Below, piece by piece: positions 19,638 through 31,725 of a stretch of 45,912 nt of DNA (its first letter is position 1; every line of letters begins with the position of its first letter). Made by a program: the position numbers and the translations under genes. This DNA comes from Burkholderiaceae bacterium (GTDB lineage: Bacteria; Pseudomonadota; Gammaproteobacteria; Burkholderiales; Burkholderiaceae_C), in NCBI GenBank assembly GCA_022702125.1, contig JAKOND010000338.1, forward strand, positions 1 to 45,912, written 5' to 3'. The notes under the pieces were generated by a model, which ran no database searches, had not been told where the DNA came from, and saw only the letters and a program-made list of their open reading frames with translations.

Positions 19638-19674
19638 AATTGCAATTTACAGATCATCGGCCACTGTCTAGGAT
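19638..19674 (+). promoter_or_regulatory. Promoter and palindrome before the Bug protein gene
   Basis: TTTACA (19646-19651) and TAGGAT (19669-19674) are spaced by 17 bases, a good sigma-70 match reading toward 19727. The perfect palindrome AATTGCAATT (19638-19647) touches the -35 box, where a LysR activator would sit. The 106-base divergent gap is the most AT-rich stretch in this part of the window. Confidence 0.55.
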
Positions 19675-19726
19675 GGCGTCCTTTCCGCGCGGCCCATCGC
19701 CTTTCGGCCACCCTCCAGAGACCACC

Positions 19727-20701
19727 ATGCAACGACGCCCCCTTCTCGCCACCGTCCTCCTCGCCGCCGGCATCCCCCTGATCGGCACCGCCGCCCGGGC
19801 CCAGGAGTTCCCGCCCAAGCGGGCCGTGACCCTCGTGGTCGGCTTCGCCGCCGGCGGCTCGGCCGACATCGCAGCCCGCATCATCGCCAAGAAGCTGAGC
19901 GAGAACATCGGCCAGAGCGTGGTGGTGGACAACAAGCCCGGCGCGGGCGGCAACCTGGCCCACGCCCAGGTGGCCCACGGGCCGACCGACGGCTCGATGC
20001 TGCTGTTCGGCTCCATCGGGCCGCTGAGCATCTCGCCCCATTTCATGAAGGTGGCCTACGACCCGCTCAAGGACCTGGCGCCCATCTCCATGGGCGTGAC
20101 CTTCCCGAACGTGCTGGTCGTGCCGGCCAGCACCGGCATCAAGACGCTCGGCGAGTTCGTCGCCCGGGCCAAGCGCGATCCCGGCAAGCTGGACTACGCC
20201 TCCACCGGCCCCGGCTCGGCCGCGCACATGGCGGGGGAGCTGCTCAACGACGTGGCCAAGATCGATACCGTGCACGTGCCGTACAAGGGGGGCGCGCCCG
20301 CGCTGCAGGACGTGCTCGGCGGCCGGGTCACCGCGTTCTACGCCGCGCCGCCGTCGGCCCTGCCCCACCTCGAATCGGGCAAGCTCGTCCCCCTCGCGAC
20401 GACAGGCCTGACCCGTCCGGCCTACCTGCCCAACGTGCCCACCGTGGCCGAAACCTATCCGGGCTTCAACGCCACCAACTGGTATGCCTTCCTGGCCCCC
20501 GCCAAGACGCCCCAGCCCCTGCTGGACCGCTGGAACACCGAGATCGTCAAGGCGCTCAACACGCCGGAAGTGCGCGACAACCTGCTCAAGCACGGCCAGA
20601 CCGCCGGGCCCACCAGCCGCGAGGAGCTCGGCAAGTTCATCGCCACCGAGCACGCCAAGTGGGGCCGCATCATCCGCGAACGCAAGATCACCGCCGACTG
20701 A
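19727..20701 (+). CDS. Bug/TctC family periplasmic solute-binding protein
   Basis: A 324-residue extracytoplasmic receptor. Residues 1-26 are a signal peptide (RRPLLATVLLAAGIPLIG, cleavage likely after ARA before QE). The mature part has the family marks FPPKRAVTLVVGFAAGGSAD near the start, VVVDNKPGAGGNLA near 64, and VPYKGGAPALQDVLGG near 185. Bug proteins bind carboxylates and related small molecules; Burkholderiales carry many, most without a partner transporter, as here, where no TctA/TctB follows. The ligand is unknown. AGAG lies upstream of ATG 19727. Confidence 0.93.
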   Translation: MQRRPLLATVLLAAGIPLIGTAARAQEFPPKRAVTLVVGFAAGGSADIAARIIAKKLSENIGQSVVVDNKPGAGGNLAHAQVAHGPTDGSMLLFGSIGPLSISPHFMKVAYDPLKDLAPISMGVTFPNVLVVPASTGIKTLGEFVARAKRDPGKLDYASTGPGSAAHMAGELLNDVAKIDTVHVPYKGGAPALQDVLGGRVTAFYAAPPSALPHLESGKLVPLATTGLTRPAYLPNVPTVAETYPGFNATNWYAFLAPAKTPQPLLDRWNTEIVKALNTPEVRDNLLKHGQTAGPTSREELGKFIATEHAKWGRIIRERKITAD

Positions 20702-20817
20702 GGCCGCAGGCGGGCGGCGGGCGCGCGGGCCGCCCGAGCGGTCCCGCGCATCTCCGCGGGCGGCCGGCCTGCCGCCCTGTCTTCCGGGCCCGCCGTCCGC
20801 ATGGCAGGATCCGGCCG

Positions 20818-21348
20818 ATGAGCACCCTCGACGACCTCGGCCCGCGCATCTGCCTGCTCGGGCCGTCCAACAGCGGCAAGTCCACCCTGGCGCAGGCCAT
20901 CGCGCGCGGACGCGGCCTGCCGGCGGTCCACCTGGACCAGTTGTTCCACCAGCCGCATACCGACTGGGTGCCGCGCCCCGAAGCGGAATTCCTCCGCCTG
21001 CACGACGAGGCGATCCGGCAGGCGCGCTGGGTCATGGACGGCAACTACACGCGCTGCCTCCCGCAGCGGCTCGCGCGCGCCACCGGCCTCATCCTGCTCG
21101 ACGTGCCGACGGCCACCGGGCTGTTCCGCTACTTCCGCCGTACCTGGTTCGAGCGCGACCGGCACGGCACGCTGGAGGGCAGCCGGGACAGCGTGAAATG
21201 GCAGATGGTGCGCTACCTCGCCGTGACGACCCCGCGCAACCGGCGTCGGTACGCGGCGATGTTCGAAGGCGTCGGCCTGCCCAAGGTCCGCCTGGCGACG
21301 GCCGCCGAGCGGGACCGCTTCTACCGGACGGAAGGACTCCGCCGGTGA
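20818..21348 (+). CDS. Small P-loop NTPase of the topology-modulation (FlaR-like) type
   Basis: A 176-residue nucleotide-binding protein. Walker A GPSNSGKST lies at about 15-23, followed by HLDQLFHQPHTDWVPRP, WVMDGNYTRCLPQRL and ILLDVPTATGLFRYFRRTW, the pattern of adenylate-kinase-like proteins annotated as DNA topology modulation protein or FlaR. The true function is not known. AGGA lies 12 bases before ATG 20818. It stands between the Bug gene and GntP without tight coupling to either. Confidence 0.82.
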   Translation: MSTLDDLGPRICLLGPSNSGKSTLAQAIARGRGLPAVHLDQLFHQPHTDWVPRPEAEFLRLHDEAIRQARWVMDGNYTRCLPQRLARATGLILLDVPTATGLFRYFRRTWFERDRHGTLEGSRDSVKWQMVRYLAVTTPRNRRRYAAMFEGVGLPKVRLATAAERDRFYRTEGLRR

Positions 21349-21475
21349 GCCACCGCCGCCCGCGGGCCTCGCGCGGAAGCGGTATCCTGGTTTTCCCTGC
21401 GCGCCGCCCGCCCGGCGGCGGCGTCCGTCCCGGCGGGCATGCGCGGCTTCCTCAACCCCTCACAAACCACACAAC

Positions 21476-22864
21476 ATGCATCCAGGGGATATCCGACTGC
21501 TGGCCACCGCGCTGGCCAGCGTGCTCGCGCTCGTCGCGCTGATCGTTTCCAGGCCCAGGCTGCACCCCTTGCTGGCGCTGCTGATCGTCTCGGTGGCCAC
21601 CGGGCTGGTCACCGGCATGCCGCCGGACCGGGTGGTGCAGGCGGTGTCCGGCGGGGCCGGCAAGACGCTCGGCGCGGTCGGCCTGGTCGTGGCGCTGGGC
21701 GCCATGCTGGGCAAGATCCTGGCGGACTCGGGCGTCACCGACACCGTGGCGAACGCCATCCTCCGCCGCGCGTCGCGCCGGGCCCTGCCGTGGGCGATGA
21801 CCGGGGTCGCGTTCATCATCGGCATCCCGATGTTCTTCGAGGTGGGCCTGGTGGTGCTGCTGCCGCTGGTCTTCGGCGTGGCCCGGAAGCTGGAGGCCGA
21901 GCAGGAAGGCAGCGGCTCCGCCTATGTCTACATCGGCGTGCCGGTGATCGCGGCCCTGGCCGCCATGCACGGCATGGTGCCGCCGCACCCCGGCCCGCTG
22001 ACCGCCATCGCCACGCTCAAGACCAGCGTGGGCGCGACCATGATCTACGGCTTCGTCGCCGCGGTTCCGGCCATCGTGCTGGCCGGGCCGGTGTACGGCG
22101 CGTTCATCGCGCCGCGCATGTCGGTGCGCCCCGACGACGCCCTGGTGGCGCAGTACGCGCCCGAGGCCGACGGACGGGACGCCGCCTCGCGGAAATCGCC
22201 GCCCGGCCTCGCGCTGGGCGTGCTGGCGGCCCTCGCGCCGGCCCTGCTGATGCTGTGCCATGCCCTGGGCGAGGTGCTGCTGCCCGAGGGCTCGGCCCTG
22301 CTGCATGCCGCGTCGTTCGTCGGCAACCCGATCATCGCCATGCTGCTGGGCGTGGTCTTCGCCATCCTGGCACTGCGCCCCGGCCGGCCCGAGGTCGTGC
22401 GCAAGGCGCTGAGCGAGAGCATCAAGCCGATCGCCAACGTGCTGCTCATCATCGCGGGCGGCGGCGCCTTCCAGCAGGTGCTGACCGACGCCCGCGTGGG
22501 CGACGCGATCGTGCACATGAGCCACCAGCTGGCCCTGTCGCCGCTGCTGCTCGGCTGGCTGATCTCGATGCTGCTGTCGGTCTCCACCGGATCCGCCACG
22601 GTCGGCATCGTGGGCGCGGCCGGCCTGCTGGCGCCCCTGGCCGCCTCCGGCGCGGCGGTGAACCAGCCCCTGCTGGCCCTGGCCATCGGCTGCGGGTCGC
22701 TGTTCTTCAACTACGCCAACCACGCCGGCTTCTGGCTGGTGAAGGAATCGTTCGGCATGAGCATGGGCGAGGCGACGAAGACCATCTCGGTGGTGCAGTC
22801 CATCGTGGCGCTCGTGGGCCTGGCGATGGTGCTGCTGCTCGACCTGCTGCCGCCGCTGGCGTGA
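21476..22864 (+). CDS. GntP family gluconate-type permease
   Basis: A 462-residue inner-membrane transporter with about 12 hydrophobic segments. Typical GntP stretches include [19 protein letters not shown], then [31 protein letters not shown], and [17 protein letters not shown] late in the protein. Members move gluconate or related sugar acids with protons. No gluconate kinase or sugar-acid dehydrogenase lies nearby, so the substrate is open. Its stop is only 4 bases from the stop of the convergent PLP enzyme gene. The Shine-Dalgarno before ATG 21476 is poor. Confidence 0.92.
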   Translation: MHPGDIRLLATALASVLALVALIVSRPRLHPLLALLIVSVATGLVTGMPPDRVVQAVSGGAGKTLGAVGLVVALGAMLGKILADSGVTDTVANAILRRASRRALPWAMTGVAFIIGIPMFFEVGLVVLLPLVFGVARKLEAEQEGSGSAYVYIGVPVIAALAAMHGMVPPHPGPLTAIATLKTSVGATMIYGFVAAVPAIVLAGPVYGAFIAPRMSVRPDDALVAQYAPEADGRDAASRKSPPGLALGVLAALAPALLMLCHALGEVLLPEGSALLHAASFVGNPIIAMLLGVVFAILALRPGRPEVVRKALSESIKPIANVLLIIAGGGAFQQVLTDARVGDAIVHMSHQLALSPLLLGWLISMLLSVSTGSATVGIVGAAGLLAPLAASGAAVNQPLLALAIGCGSLFFNYANHAGFWLVKESFGMSMGEATKTISVVQSIVALVGLAMVLLLDLLPPLA

Positions 22865-22868
22865 CGGA

Positions 22869-24140
22869 TCAGCCGGGGGCGCCGCCGCCGTCCAGCGCCT
22901 GCCGGAAGTCGGCCAGCAGCTGCTCCGGCTCCTCCAGCCCCACCGACACCCGCACCAGGCCGTCGGCGATGCCCATGCGGGCCCGCACCTCGGCGCCGGC
23001 CTCCCAGAAGATCGTGGGCGCCACCGGGATCACCAGCGTGCGGGTGTCGCCGAGGCCGGTGGACTTGACCGCCAGCCGCAGGCGGTCGAGGAAGGCCAGG
23101 GTGTCGTCGGCGTCGCGCAGCTCGAAGGAGAGCAGCCACGAGCCGGCGGCGAACAGACGGGTGGCGCGCCCGTGCTGCGGATGCGACGGCAGGAAGGGGT
23201 AGTGCACCCGCCCCACCGCCGGATGCGATTCGAGGAAGCGCGCCAGCTGCAGCGTGGAATCGCTGGCATGGTTCATCCGCAGCGAGAGCGTCTCCGCGCC
23301 GATGGCGATGGCGTGCGCATGCTGCGACGACAGCGACGCGCCCATGTCGCGCAGGCCCTTCTTGCGCAGCTGGGTCAGGCCCCATTGCTTCGTGTCGCCC
23401 TTGCGGTAGGGGGCGGCGATGTTCGGGTAGCCCGACCAGTCGAAGCGGCCGGTATCGACCACCGCGCCGCCCAGCGCGTTGCCGTGGCCGCCGATGGACT
23501 TGGTGAGCGAATGCACCACCAGGCCCGCGCCGATGTCGCCGGGCCGGAACAGCCAGGGCGACAGGATGGTGTTGTCCACCACCAGCAGGATGCCGCGCTC
23601 CCGGCACAGCGCGCCGATGCCCTCCAGGTCGGCGACCTGGGTCGCCGGGTTGGCCACCGTCTCGACGAAGACCATCCGGGTGTCGGGCCGCAGCACCGCC
23701 GCGACATTCTCCGCCTCGGTGGCATCGACCTTGTCCACGGCGATGCCCAGATCGCCCAGCGTATCGAGCAGGCTGTTGGTGTTGCCGAAGACGTGCTGGC
23801 TGCACACCAGGTGGTCGCCGGCGCGCAGCAGCGTCAGGAAGACGGCGGTGATCGCCGCCATGCCGGTCGCGAAGCAGATGGTGCCGACGCCCTGCTCCAT
23901 CCGGGTCAGGCGCGCTTCGAGCGCCGAGGTGGTCGGGGTGCCCTGGCGCGCATAGGCGTAGGCGCCCTTGGTGGTCCCCTGGAAGACGCCGACCAGATCG
24001 TCGACCCGGTCGAAACCGTACTGGACCGCGGTGTGGATCGGCTTCTGCAGGCTGCCGTGCTCGGCGCCGAAACGTCGGTCGGTGTGGACGATGTCGGCGG
24101 TGAAGGTCGCGGGATGGACGGGAGGCGTCGGTGTGGTCAT
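22869..24140 (-). CDS. Cys/Met metabolism PLP-dependent enzyme (cystathionine synthase/lyase type)
   Basis: A 423-residue fold type I PLP enzyme. It has YARQGTPTTSALEARLTRME near residue 60, FATGMAAITAVFLTLLRAGD near 89, VVDNTILSPWLFRPGDIGA near 182 and the PLP lysine in HSLTKSIGGHGNALGG near 211. The family includes cystathionine gamma-synthase, beta- and gamma-lyase and O-acetylhomoserine sulfhydrylase, and the sequence alone does not choose among them. It lies 12 bases after the exonuclease I gene and reads in the same direction, so the two are probably co-transcribed. The gene is convergent with gntP. Confidence 0.87.
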   Translation of the reverse strand: MTTPTPPVHPATFTADIVHTDRRFGAEHGSLQKPIHTAVQYGFDRVDDLVGVFQGTTKGAYAYARQGTPTTSALEARLTRMEQGVGTICFATGMAAITAVFLTLLRAGDHLVCSQHVFGNTNSLLDTLGDLGIAVDKVDATEAENVAAVLRPDTRMVFVETVANPATQVADLEGIGALCRERGILLVVDNTILSPWLFRPGDIGAGLVVHSLTKSIGGHGNALGGAVVDTGRFDWSGYPNIAAPYRKGDTKQWGLTQLRKKGLRDMGASLSSQHAHAIAIGAETLSLRMNHASDSTLQLARFLESHPAVGRVHYPFLPSHPQHGRATRLFAAGSWLLSFELRDADDTLAFLDRLRLAVKSTGLGDTRTLVIPVAPTIFWEAGAEVRARMGIADGLVRVSVGLEEPEQLLADFRQALDGGGAPG

Positions 24141-24152
24141 GGCGAAGTGGGG

Positions 24153-25601
24153 TCAGTCCTGTTCGGGAGCGATGGTTTCCGCGTAGTCGTAGAGCGCGCC
24201 CAGCAGGCCCTCGGCGCGCTCGTCGGCCGTCTCGCCCAGGGTGTCGATGTCGGCGAAGAAGGCGTCGATGGTACGCGCCCCGCCCGCGCCCTCGAACAGC
24301 CGGGCGGCGCGGTGCGCCTCCCAGCGGGCGGCGTCCTCGGGCGAGAGCGTCTCCGGGAAGTTGCGCGCCCGGTAGCGCCGGACCAGCTCGGCCAATCGCG
24401 GATCGTCGAAGCCGGTGCGGTCGGCCGCCAGCTCGGCCGGGGACAGCGCGCGCAGCCGGTCCAGCCGGCGCCGGTCCTCGTCGCCCAGGAAGCTGCCGTA
24501 GAGGTCGGCGTCCACATCGGGCGGCGCTTCCTCGGCCTCGGCCGGGCGCGGGAACACCCGGGACCAGATCGCGCTCAGGTCGGTCAGGTCGCGCGCGATG
24601 GCCGCATGGCGCAGGGCCCGGTCCATGTCCACCTGCCAGCGCTCGGCCATCGCGGGCGACAGGGTGCGCAGGTGGGACACCACCATCGGCGACTTGTTGA
24701 GGTGCAGGTTCTTGATCGGCAGGCGCTCGATGCCTTCGGGCAGGTCGGCCGCGCGGGTGAAGAGGCGCTGGCGGATGTCCTCGGCCGAGAGCGTCGCCAG
24801 GATCGACGGGTCGTGCGCCAGGTCCCAGGCGATGAGCTCGTTGCGGTTCTTCGGATGGCTCGCCAGCGGCCACATCACCGCCAGGCAGCCCCGGTCGGCC
24901 GGGAAGCGGCCCGAGACGTGCAGGAAAGGCTTGGCGGTCCCGGCGGTGGCGGGCAGGCCGAGTTCGGCCATGACGCGGTCCTTCTTGTGCAGCCCGAAGG
25001 CGAAATCGAACAGCTTGGGCTGCTTCTGCCGGATCAGCCGCGCCAGCGCGATGGTGGCGCGCACGTCCGAGAGCGCGTCGTGCGCCGCCTCGTGGGCCAG
25101 GCCGTTGGCGCGCGCCAGGTCCTCCAGCTTGAAGCTCGGGCTGCCGTCGCCCTTGGTCGGCCAGGCGATGCCCTCGGGCCGCAGCGCGCGGGTCAGACGC
25201 ACCACGTCGAGCAGGTCCCAGCGGCCGCAGCCGTTGCGCCATTCGCGGGCGTACGGGTCGTACAGGTTGCGCCAGAGCAGGAAACGGGTGAACTCGTCGT
25301 CGAAGCGGATGGTGTTGTAGCCCACGCCCACCGTGCCTGCGGCGGCGAACTCGCGCTCGATGCGGGCGGCGAAAGCGTGCTCGGGCACGCCCTGCGCCAG
25401 GCACTGCTGCGGCAGGATGCCGGTGAGCAGGCAGGAGCGCGGATCGGGCAGGTAGTCGTTCGCCGGCTGGCAGTGGAGCATCAGCGGCTCGCCGATCTCG
25501 CGGAGTTCGGCGTCGGTGCGGATGGCGGCGAACTGCGCCGGCCGGTCGCGGCGCGGGTCGATGCCGAAGGTCTCGTAGTCGTGCCAGAGGAAGGTGTGCA
25601 T
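24153..25601 (-). CDS. sbcB: Exodeoxyribonuclease I
   Basis: A 482-residue 3'-5' single-strand DNA exonuclease of the DEDD superfamily, acting in recombination and mismatch repair. The first motif is HDYETFG (D8, E10); later motifs are GYNTIRFDDEFTRFLLWRNL and HDALSDVRATIALARLI. A C-terminal domain follows, with LAVMWPLASHPKNRNELIAWD. E. coli SbcB has 475 residues. The start ATG 25601 gives the family N-terminus directly. No SbcCD genes are present. It leads a short minus-strand unit with the PLP enzyme. Confidence 0.95.
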   Translation of the reverse strand: MHTFLWHDYETFGIDPRRDRPAQFAAIRTDAELREIGEPLMLHCQPANDYLPDPRSCLLTGILPQQCLAQGVPEHAFAARIEREFAAAGTVGVGYNTIRFDDEFTRFLLWRNLYDPYAREWRNGCGRWDLLDVVRLTRALRPEGIAWPTKGDGSPSFKLEDLARANGLAHEAAHDALSDVRATIALARLIRQKQPKLFDFAFGLHKKDRVMAELGLPATAGTAKPFLHVSGRFPADRGCLAVMWPLASHPKNRNELIAWDLAHDPSILATLSAEDIRQRLFTRAADLPEGIERLPIKNLHLNKSPMVVSHLRTLSPAMAERWQVDMDRALRHAAIARDLTDLSAIWSRVFPRPAEAEEAPPDVDADLYGSFLGDEDRRRLDRLRALSPAELAADRTGFDDPRLAELVRRYRARNFPETLSPEDAARWEAHRAARLFEGAGGARTIDAFFADIDTLGETADERAEGLLGALYDYAETIAPEQD

Positions 25602-25688
25602 GGACGGGATCGGTGCGGAGGGAGGAATGCACTGTAGCGCCGGACGACGCGCGGCCCGGTCACGCTCCGGTCACGGCCGGAACCTTGG

Positions 25689-27143
25689 CTACAGCAGCGG
25701 GGAGAAGAGCCGCGCCGTCGCGTCGAAGAGCTTCTGCCATCCCGGCGCCGGCCGGTTCGCCTCGACCCGCGTGGACTTGCGCAGGTCGCGCTCGAACTGC
25801 GCCCCCAGCGCCACCGTGAGCTCGTCGCCATAGACCACCGCGCAGACCTCGTAGTTGAGGCGGAAACTGCGGTTGTCGAAGTTGGCGGTGCCGACGAAGC
25901 CGCAGTCGTCGTCCACCACCATGGTCTTGGAATGCAGCATCCGCGCCTCGTATTCCCAGACCTTGACGCCGACCGCGATCAGTTCGTCGAAGTACGACCG
26001 CGCCGCCGCGCTCACGACCAGCGAGTCGCTGCGCCGCGGCACCAGCAGCCGTACGTCCACCCCGCGCAACGCGGCGCTGCTGAGCGCCATCAGCGCCGAC
26101 TGGCCCGGCACGAAGTACGGCGTGGTGATCCACACGCGCCGGGTGGCCGCGCCGATGGCCGCGAGGACCATGCGGTGGATCGCTTCGAGTTCGCTGTCGG
26201 GGCCGGAGGCGACGATCTGCACCGGATGCGCGCCCTCGCAGGACGGCGGCAGCCAGTCCTCGAAATCGGCGGCGGTGCGGCGCTTGCGCTCGTCGGTCGC
26301 GTAGACCCAATCCTCCAGGAAGACGGTCTGCAGCCAGCGCACCGCGTTGCCTTCGAGCCGCAGGTGCACATCGTGGTAGGCGTCGGGGCGGGTGCGCTCG
26401 TCCTCGTCGTCGGTGATGTTGAGCCCGCCGGTGAAGCCGACGGTGCCGTCGCAGACGACGATCTTGCGGTGGGTCCGGAAATTGATCACCGGCCGCAAGC
26501 GCCGGCCGATGCGGCTGTCGTGGAACAGGCCGATCTCGGCGCCGGCCTCGCGCAGCGGCGCGAAGAAGGCGCGGCCGAGCTTCTTGGAGCCGAGGGCGTC
26601 CACCAGCAGCCGCACCGCCACGCCCTCGCGCGCCTTCTCCGCCAGCAGGTCGCGCAGCGCGGTGCCGATGCGGTCCGGCTCGTAGATGTAGTACTCCAGG
26701 TGCACATGCCGGCGCGCTTGGCGGATCGCCTCGAACAGCGCGTTGAAGGTCTGCCCGCCGCCGACCAGCAGTTGCACGCTGCCGGCGGTGGAGACCGGGA
26801 TGCCGCAGGTCGCCAGGCCCAGCCGGCCCATCTGCCGCAGGTGCGCCGGGGCCTGGTCGGCCAGGTCGCGCAGGCTGGCCGTGTCGGCCTTCACCGACAG
26901 GTTGGCCTGGCTGCGCAGGCGCTTGAGATGCTGCCGCCGCATCCGCTGCGGCCCCAGGAAGTAGTACACCACGAAGCCCAGCACCGGCAGCCAGGCCATG
27001 GACAGGATCCAGCTCAGCGTCGACAGCGGGGGCCGGCGCTGCAGCACGATCCAGACCGCCAGCACCGCGATGTAGGCGCTCCAGCCGATGGACAGGCCGG
27101 TGCGCAGGGTTTCGTTGTCGAGGAAGGATGGGAGGGAGAACAT
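25689..27143 (-). CDS. cls: Cardiolipin synthase (phospholipase D type)
   Basis: A 484-residue membrane enzyme that joins two phosphatidylglycerol molecules into cardiolipin. Two N-terminal hydrophobic helices (about 15-35 and 43-63) anchor it. The two HKD motifs are complete: HRKIVVCD with H225, K227 and D232, and HSKTMVVD near residue 405, each followed by the FxGTAN/FTGG-type continuation. E. coli ClsA has 486 residues. The frame is open much further upstream, but ATG 27143 gives the family N-terminus; its ribosome binding site is weak. It is divergent from mltB across a 166-base gap in which I see no clear promoter. Confidence 0.93.
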   Translation of the reverse strand: MFSLPSFLDNETLRTGLSIGWSAYIAVLAVWIVLQRRPPLSTLSWILSMAWLPVLGFVVYYFLGPQRMRRQHLKRLRSQANLSVKADTASLRDLADQAPAHLRQMGRLGLATCGIPVSTAGSVQLLVGGGQTFNALFEAIRQARRHVHLEYYIYEPDRIGTALRDLLAEKAREGVAVRLLVDALGSKKLGRAFFAPLREAGAEIGLFHDSRIGRRLRPVINFRTHRKIVVCDGTVGFTGGLNITDDEDERTRPDAYHDVHLRLEGNAVRWLQTVFLEDWVYATDERKRRTAADFEDWLPPSCEGAHPVQIVASGPDSELEAIHRMVLAAIGAATRRVWITTPYFVPGQSALMALSSAALRGVDVRLLVPRRSDSLVVSAAARSYFDELIAVGVKVWEYEARMLHSKTMVVDDDCGFVGTANFDNRSFRLNYEVCAVVYGDELTVALGAQFERDLRKSTRVEANRPAPGWQKLFDATARLFSPLL

Positions 27144-27309
27144 GGGCTGGCGGGATTCTAGGCGGCGGTTTCTGCGCTGCCGTGCGCATTCCGGCACCGA
27201 CGGCTGCTGGACCGATTCACAATCACGGTCAATCCCGGCGCCCGCACCGTGCGTGCCGCTCCCCACCCCGCTGACCGTCCAGCCATCGACCGAAGAAGCC
27301 GATTCGCCC

Positions 27310-28734
27310 ATGCCACTCCCAGCCGTCCCTGCACGCCCCGCCCTTCCCGATACCTGCTGCCCGACGCGACGCGTCGCGCTCCGCCCCCTCGGCGTCCTGG
27401 CACTGGCGACCGCGGTCGCGCTCACCGGCTGCGCGGCGACGCCGCCGGCCACGACGGCCGGCCCCCCGTCGGCCCGGAAGCCCCCAGGCGCGGAGGCGCA
27501 GGTCGCTGCCCTGCCCGCGGGGTCCGCCCCGGCATCCCGGCCCGCCGCGCCGGCGAAAACCCCCGCGGCGGCCGCCACCGCCGCCGACACGGGAGCGCAG
27601 CAGGCGGCCGAGGAAGCCGACTTCTCGCGCTGGATCGCCGACTTCCAGCGCCGGGCCGCGGCGCAGGGCGTGCGCTCCGCCACGCTGCACAACGCGTTCG
27701 ACCGGGTCCGTTTCCAGCCGCGCGTGATCGAACTCGACCGGTCGCAGCCCGAATTCACCCGCCAGGTCTGGGATTACCTGGACGGCGCGGTGTCCGCCCA
27801 GCGCGTCGCCCAAGGCAAGGCGAAGCTGCAGCAGTACCGGGCGGAAACCGCGCAGGCCCAGGCCCGCTACGGCGTGCCGGCCGCGGTGCTGGTCGCGATC
27901 TGGGGCATGGAAAGCAACTACGGCGGGAACTTCGGCAACTTCTCGACCATCGACGCGCTCGCCACGCTCGGCTTCGAGGGCCGGCGCCGCGAGTGGGCCA
28001 GCAACGAGCTGCTGGCGGCCCTGAAGATCATCGACAGCGGCGACATCGACCGCGCCCGCATGACCGGCTCCTGGGCCGGCGCGATGGGCCACACCCAGTT
28101 CCTGCCGTCCAGCTACCTGGGATACGCGGTCGATGCCGACGGCGACGGCCGGCGCGACATCTGGGGCAGCATCGCCGACGTGATGGCCTCCACCGCCAAC
28201 TACCTGGCCCGCTCCGGCTGGCAGCCGGGCCAGCCCTGGGGCGCCGAGGTGCGGCTGCCGCCCGGCTTCGACTACGAGCGCGCCGACACCGCGCTGCGGC
28301 AATCCACCAGCCAATGGGCCGCCGCCGGCGTGGCGCCGCTGGACGGACAGGCGCTGCCCGACTTCGCGGACGGCTCGGTCATCGCACCGGCGGGCGCCCG
28401 CGGACCGGCCTTCCTGGTGGGGCCGAATTTCCGCGCCGTCCTGCGCTACAACAATTCGAACAGCTACGCGCTGGGCGTATCCCTGCTGGCGCAGCGCATC
28501 GACGGCGGCCCTGGCGTGGTCGGGAGCTGGCCGCGCGACCTGAAGAGCCTGTCTCGCACCCAGGTGCGCGCGCTGCAGACCGCGCTCGGCGAGCGCGGTT
28601 TCGACACCGGCACGCCGGACGGCGTGATGGGCCCCGCGACCCGCGACGGGGTGCGCCGCTACCAGCGCGGCGCCGGCCTGCCGGTCGATGGATTCCCGAC
28701 CGTCGAGCTGCTCCAGCAGCTGCAGGGCCCGTAA
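27310..28734 (+). CDS. mltB: Lytic murein transglycosylase B family lipoprotein with PG-binding domain
   Basis: A 474-residue outer-membrane lipoprotein that cleaves peptidoglycan glycan strands with anhydromuramic ends. A lipobox LTGC (C41) follows a hydrophobic stretch; residues 45-100 are a Pro/Ala-rich linker. The catalytic domain holds the active glutamate in AIWGMESNYGGNFG, plus GSWAGAMGHTQFLPSSYL and DADGDGRRDIWGSIADV. The last 60 residues form a PG_binding_1 repeat (LSRTQVRALQTALGERGFD, then DGVMGPATRDGVRRYQ). E. coli MltB lacks that C-terminal domain. The start ATG 27310 places the lipobox well; upstream in-frame ATG codons would bury it. Confidence 0.92.
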   Translation: MPLPAVPARPALPDTCCPTRRVALRPLGVLALATAVALTGCAATPPATTAGPPSARKPPGAEAQVAALPAGSAPASRPAAPAKTPAAAATAADTGAQQAAEEADFSRWIADFQRRAAAQGVRSATLHNAFDRVRFQPRVIELDRSQPEFTRQVWDYLDGAVSAQRVAQGKAKLQQYRAETAQAQARYGVPAAVLVAIWGMESNYGGNFGNFSTIDALATLGFEGRRREWASNELLAALKIIDSGDIDRARMTGSWAGAMGHTQFLPSSYLGYAVDADGDGRRDIWGSIADVMASTANYLARSGWQPGQPWGAEVRLPPGFDYERADTALRQSTSQWAAAGVAPLDGQALPDFADGSVIAPAGARGPAFLVGPNFRAVLRYNNSNSYALGVSLLAQRIDGGPGVVGSWPRDLKSLSRTQVRALQTALGERGFDTGTPDGVMGPATRDGVRRYQRGAGLPVDGFPTVELLQQLQGP

Positions 28735-28744
28735 TCCGCACGGC

Positions 28745-28789
28745 AAAAAGCCCGCGACCGACCTGGATGACTCCAGGCCGGTCGCGGGC
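28745..28789 (-). terminator. Terminator after clpA
   Basis: An 11-bp stem (28750-28760 with 28779-28789) continues into an inner CCTGG/CCAGG stem with a 6-base loop, and on the minus strand runs into five T (28749-28745). It lies 40 bases past the clpA stop, between convergent clpA and mltB, and clearly ends the clpS-clpA transcript. Confidence 0.85.
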
Positions 28790-28830
28790 GTTGGTCGCAG
28801 CGGGCCGCGCGAGGCGGCCCGGCCGGACGG

Positions 28831-31182
<2,352 letters not shown>

Positions 31183-31269
31183 GAAACTTCCTTTTGCCTG
31201 GCTGTAAAAACGATTTGGAGGGCAGTTGAGTCCGGAGGTTCGCGATTCAACCTGTGCCTGCCAGAAAAT

Positions 31270-31653
31270 TCAGCCTTGGACCGGCTCGCTCACACACTGT
31301 AGCGGATGCCCGGCCTTTTGTGCGGCGTCCATCACCTGATCAACTTTCGTAGCAGCGACATCGCGCGAATACACGCCGCAGACTCCTTTTCCGTCCAGGT
31401 GGATCTTGAGCATGATCTGGGTGGCGGTCTCCGAATCCTTCCCGAAGAATTCCTGGATCACCACGATCACGAACTCCATCGGGGTGAAGTCGTCGTTGAG
31501 CATGACGACCTGATACATGGACGGCGGCTGGACCCGCTGGGCGATGCGTTCGAGGACGACGGAATCGGATCCGCCGGTGCCGGGCTGCTGCGCGGGCTTG
31601 GTGGGCGCGGCGGGTTGCTTGGGAGGAAGCTTGGTGGCCATGTTGAAATTCAT
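31270..31653 (-). CDS. clpS: ATP-dependent Clp protease adaptor ClpS
   Basis: A 127-residue adaptor that recognises N-terminal Leu, Phe, Trp and Tyr and delivers such proteins to ClpAP. The core starts at [20 protein letters not shown], containing the degron-pocket residues Asn-Asp-Asp and Thr-x-Met, followed by [18 protein letters not shown]. The N-terminal 45 residues are Pro/Lys/Gln-rich and flexible, the arm that engages ClpA. The start may be ATG 31653 or ATG 31641 (MATKLPPK); the binding sites do not decide between them. It completes the N-degron route with aat and bpt at 9.1-10.7 kb. Confidence 0.96.
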   Translation of the reverse strand: MNFNMATKLPPKQPAAPTKPAQQPGTGGSDSVVLERIAQRVQPPSMYQVVMLNDDFTPMEFVIVVIQEFFGKDSETATQIMLKIHLDGKGVCGVYSRDVAATKVDQVMDAAQKAGHPLQCVSEPVQG

Positions 31654-31725
31654 TCTATCGGCGGCTTCGACGCATTGCTGCGTCAGGGAATTCGCGGCAC
31701 GGCGACTGCCGGGCCGGCGGGGCGT

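Noticed and set aside
27144-27309. Possible shared promoter between cls and mltB (TTGACC on the minus strand)
   Set aside because: No -10 box at acceptable spacing on either strand could be matched.
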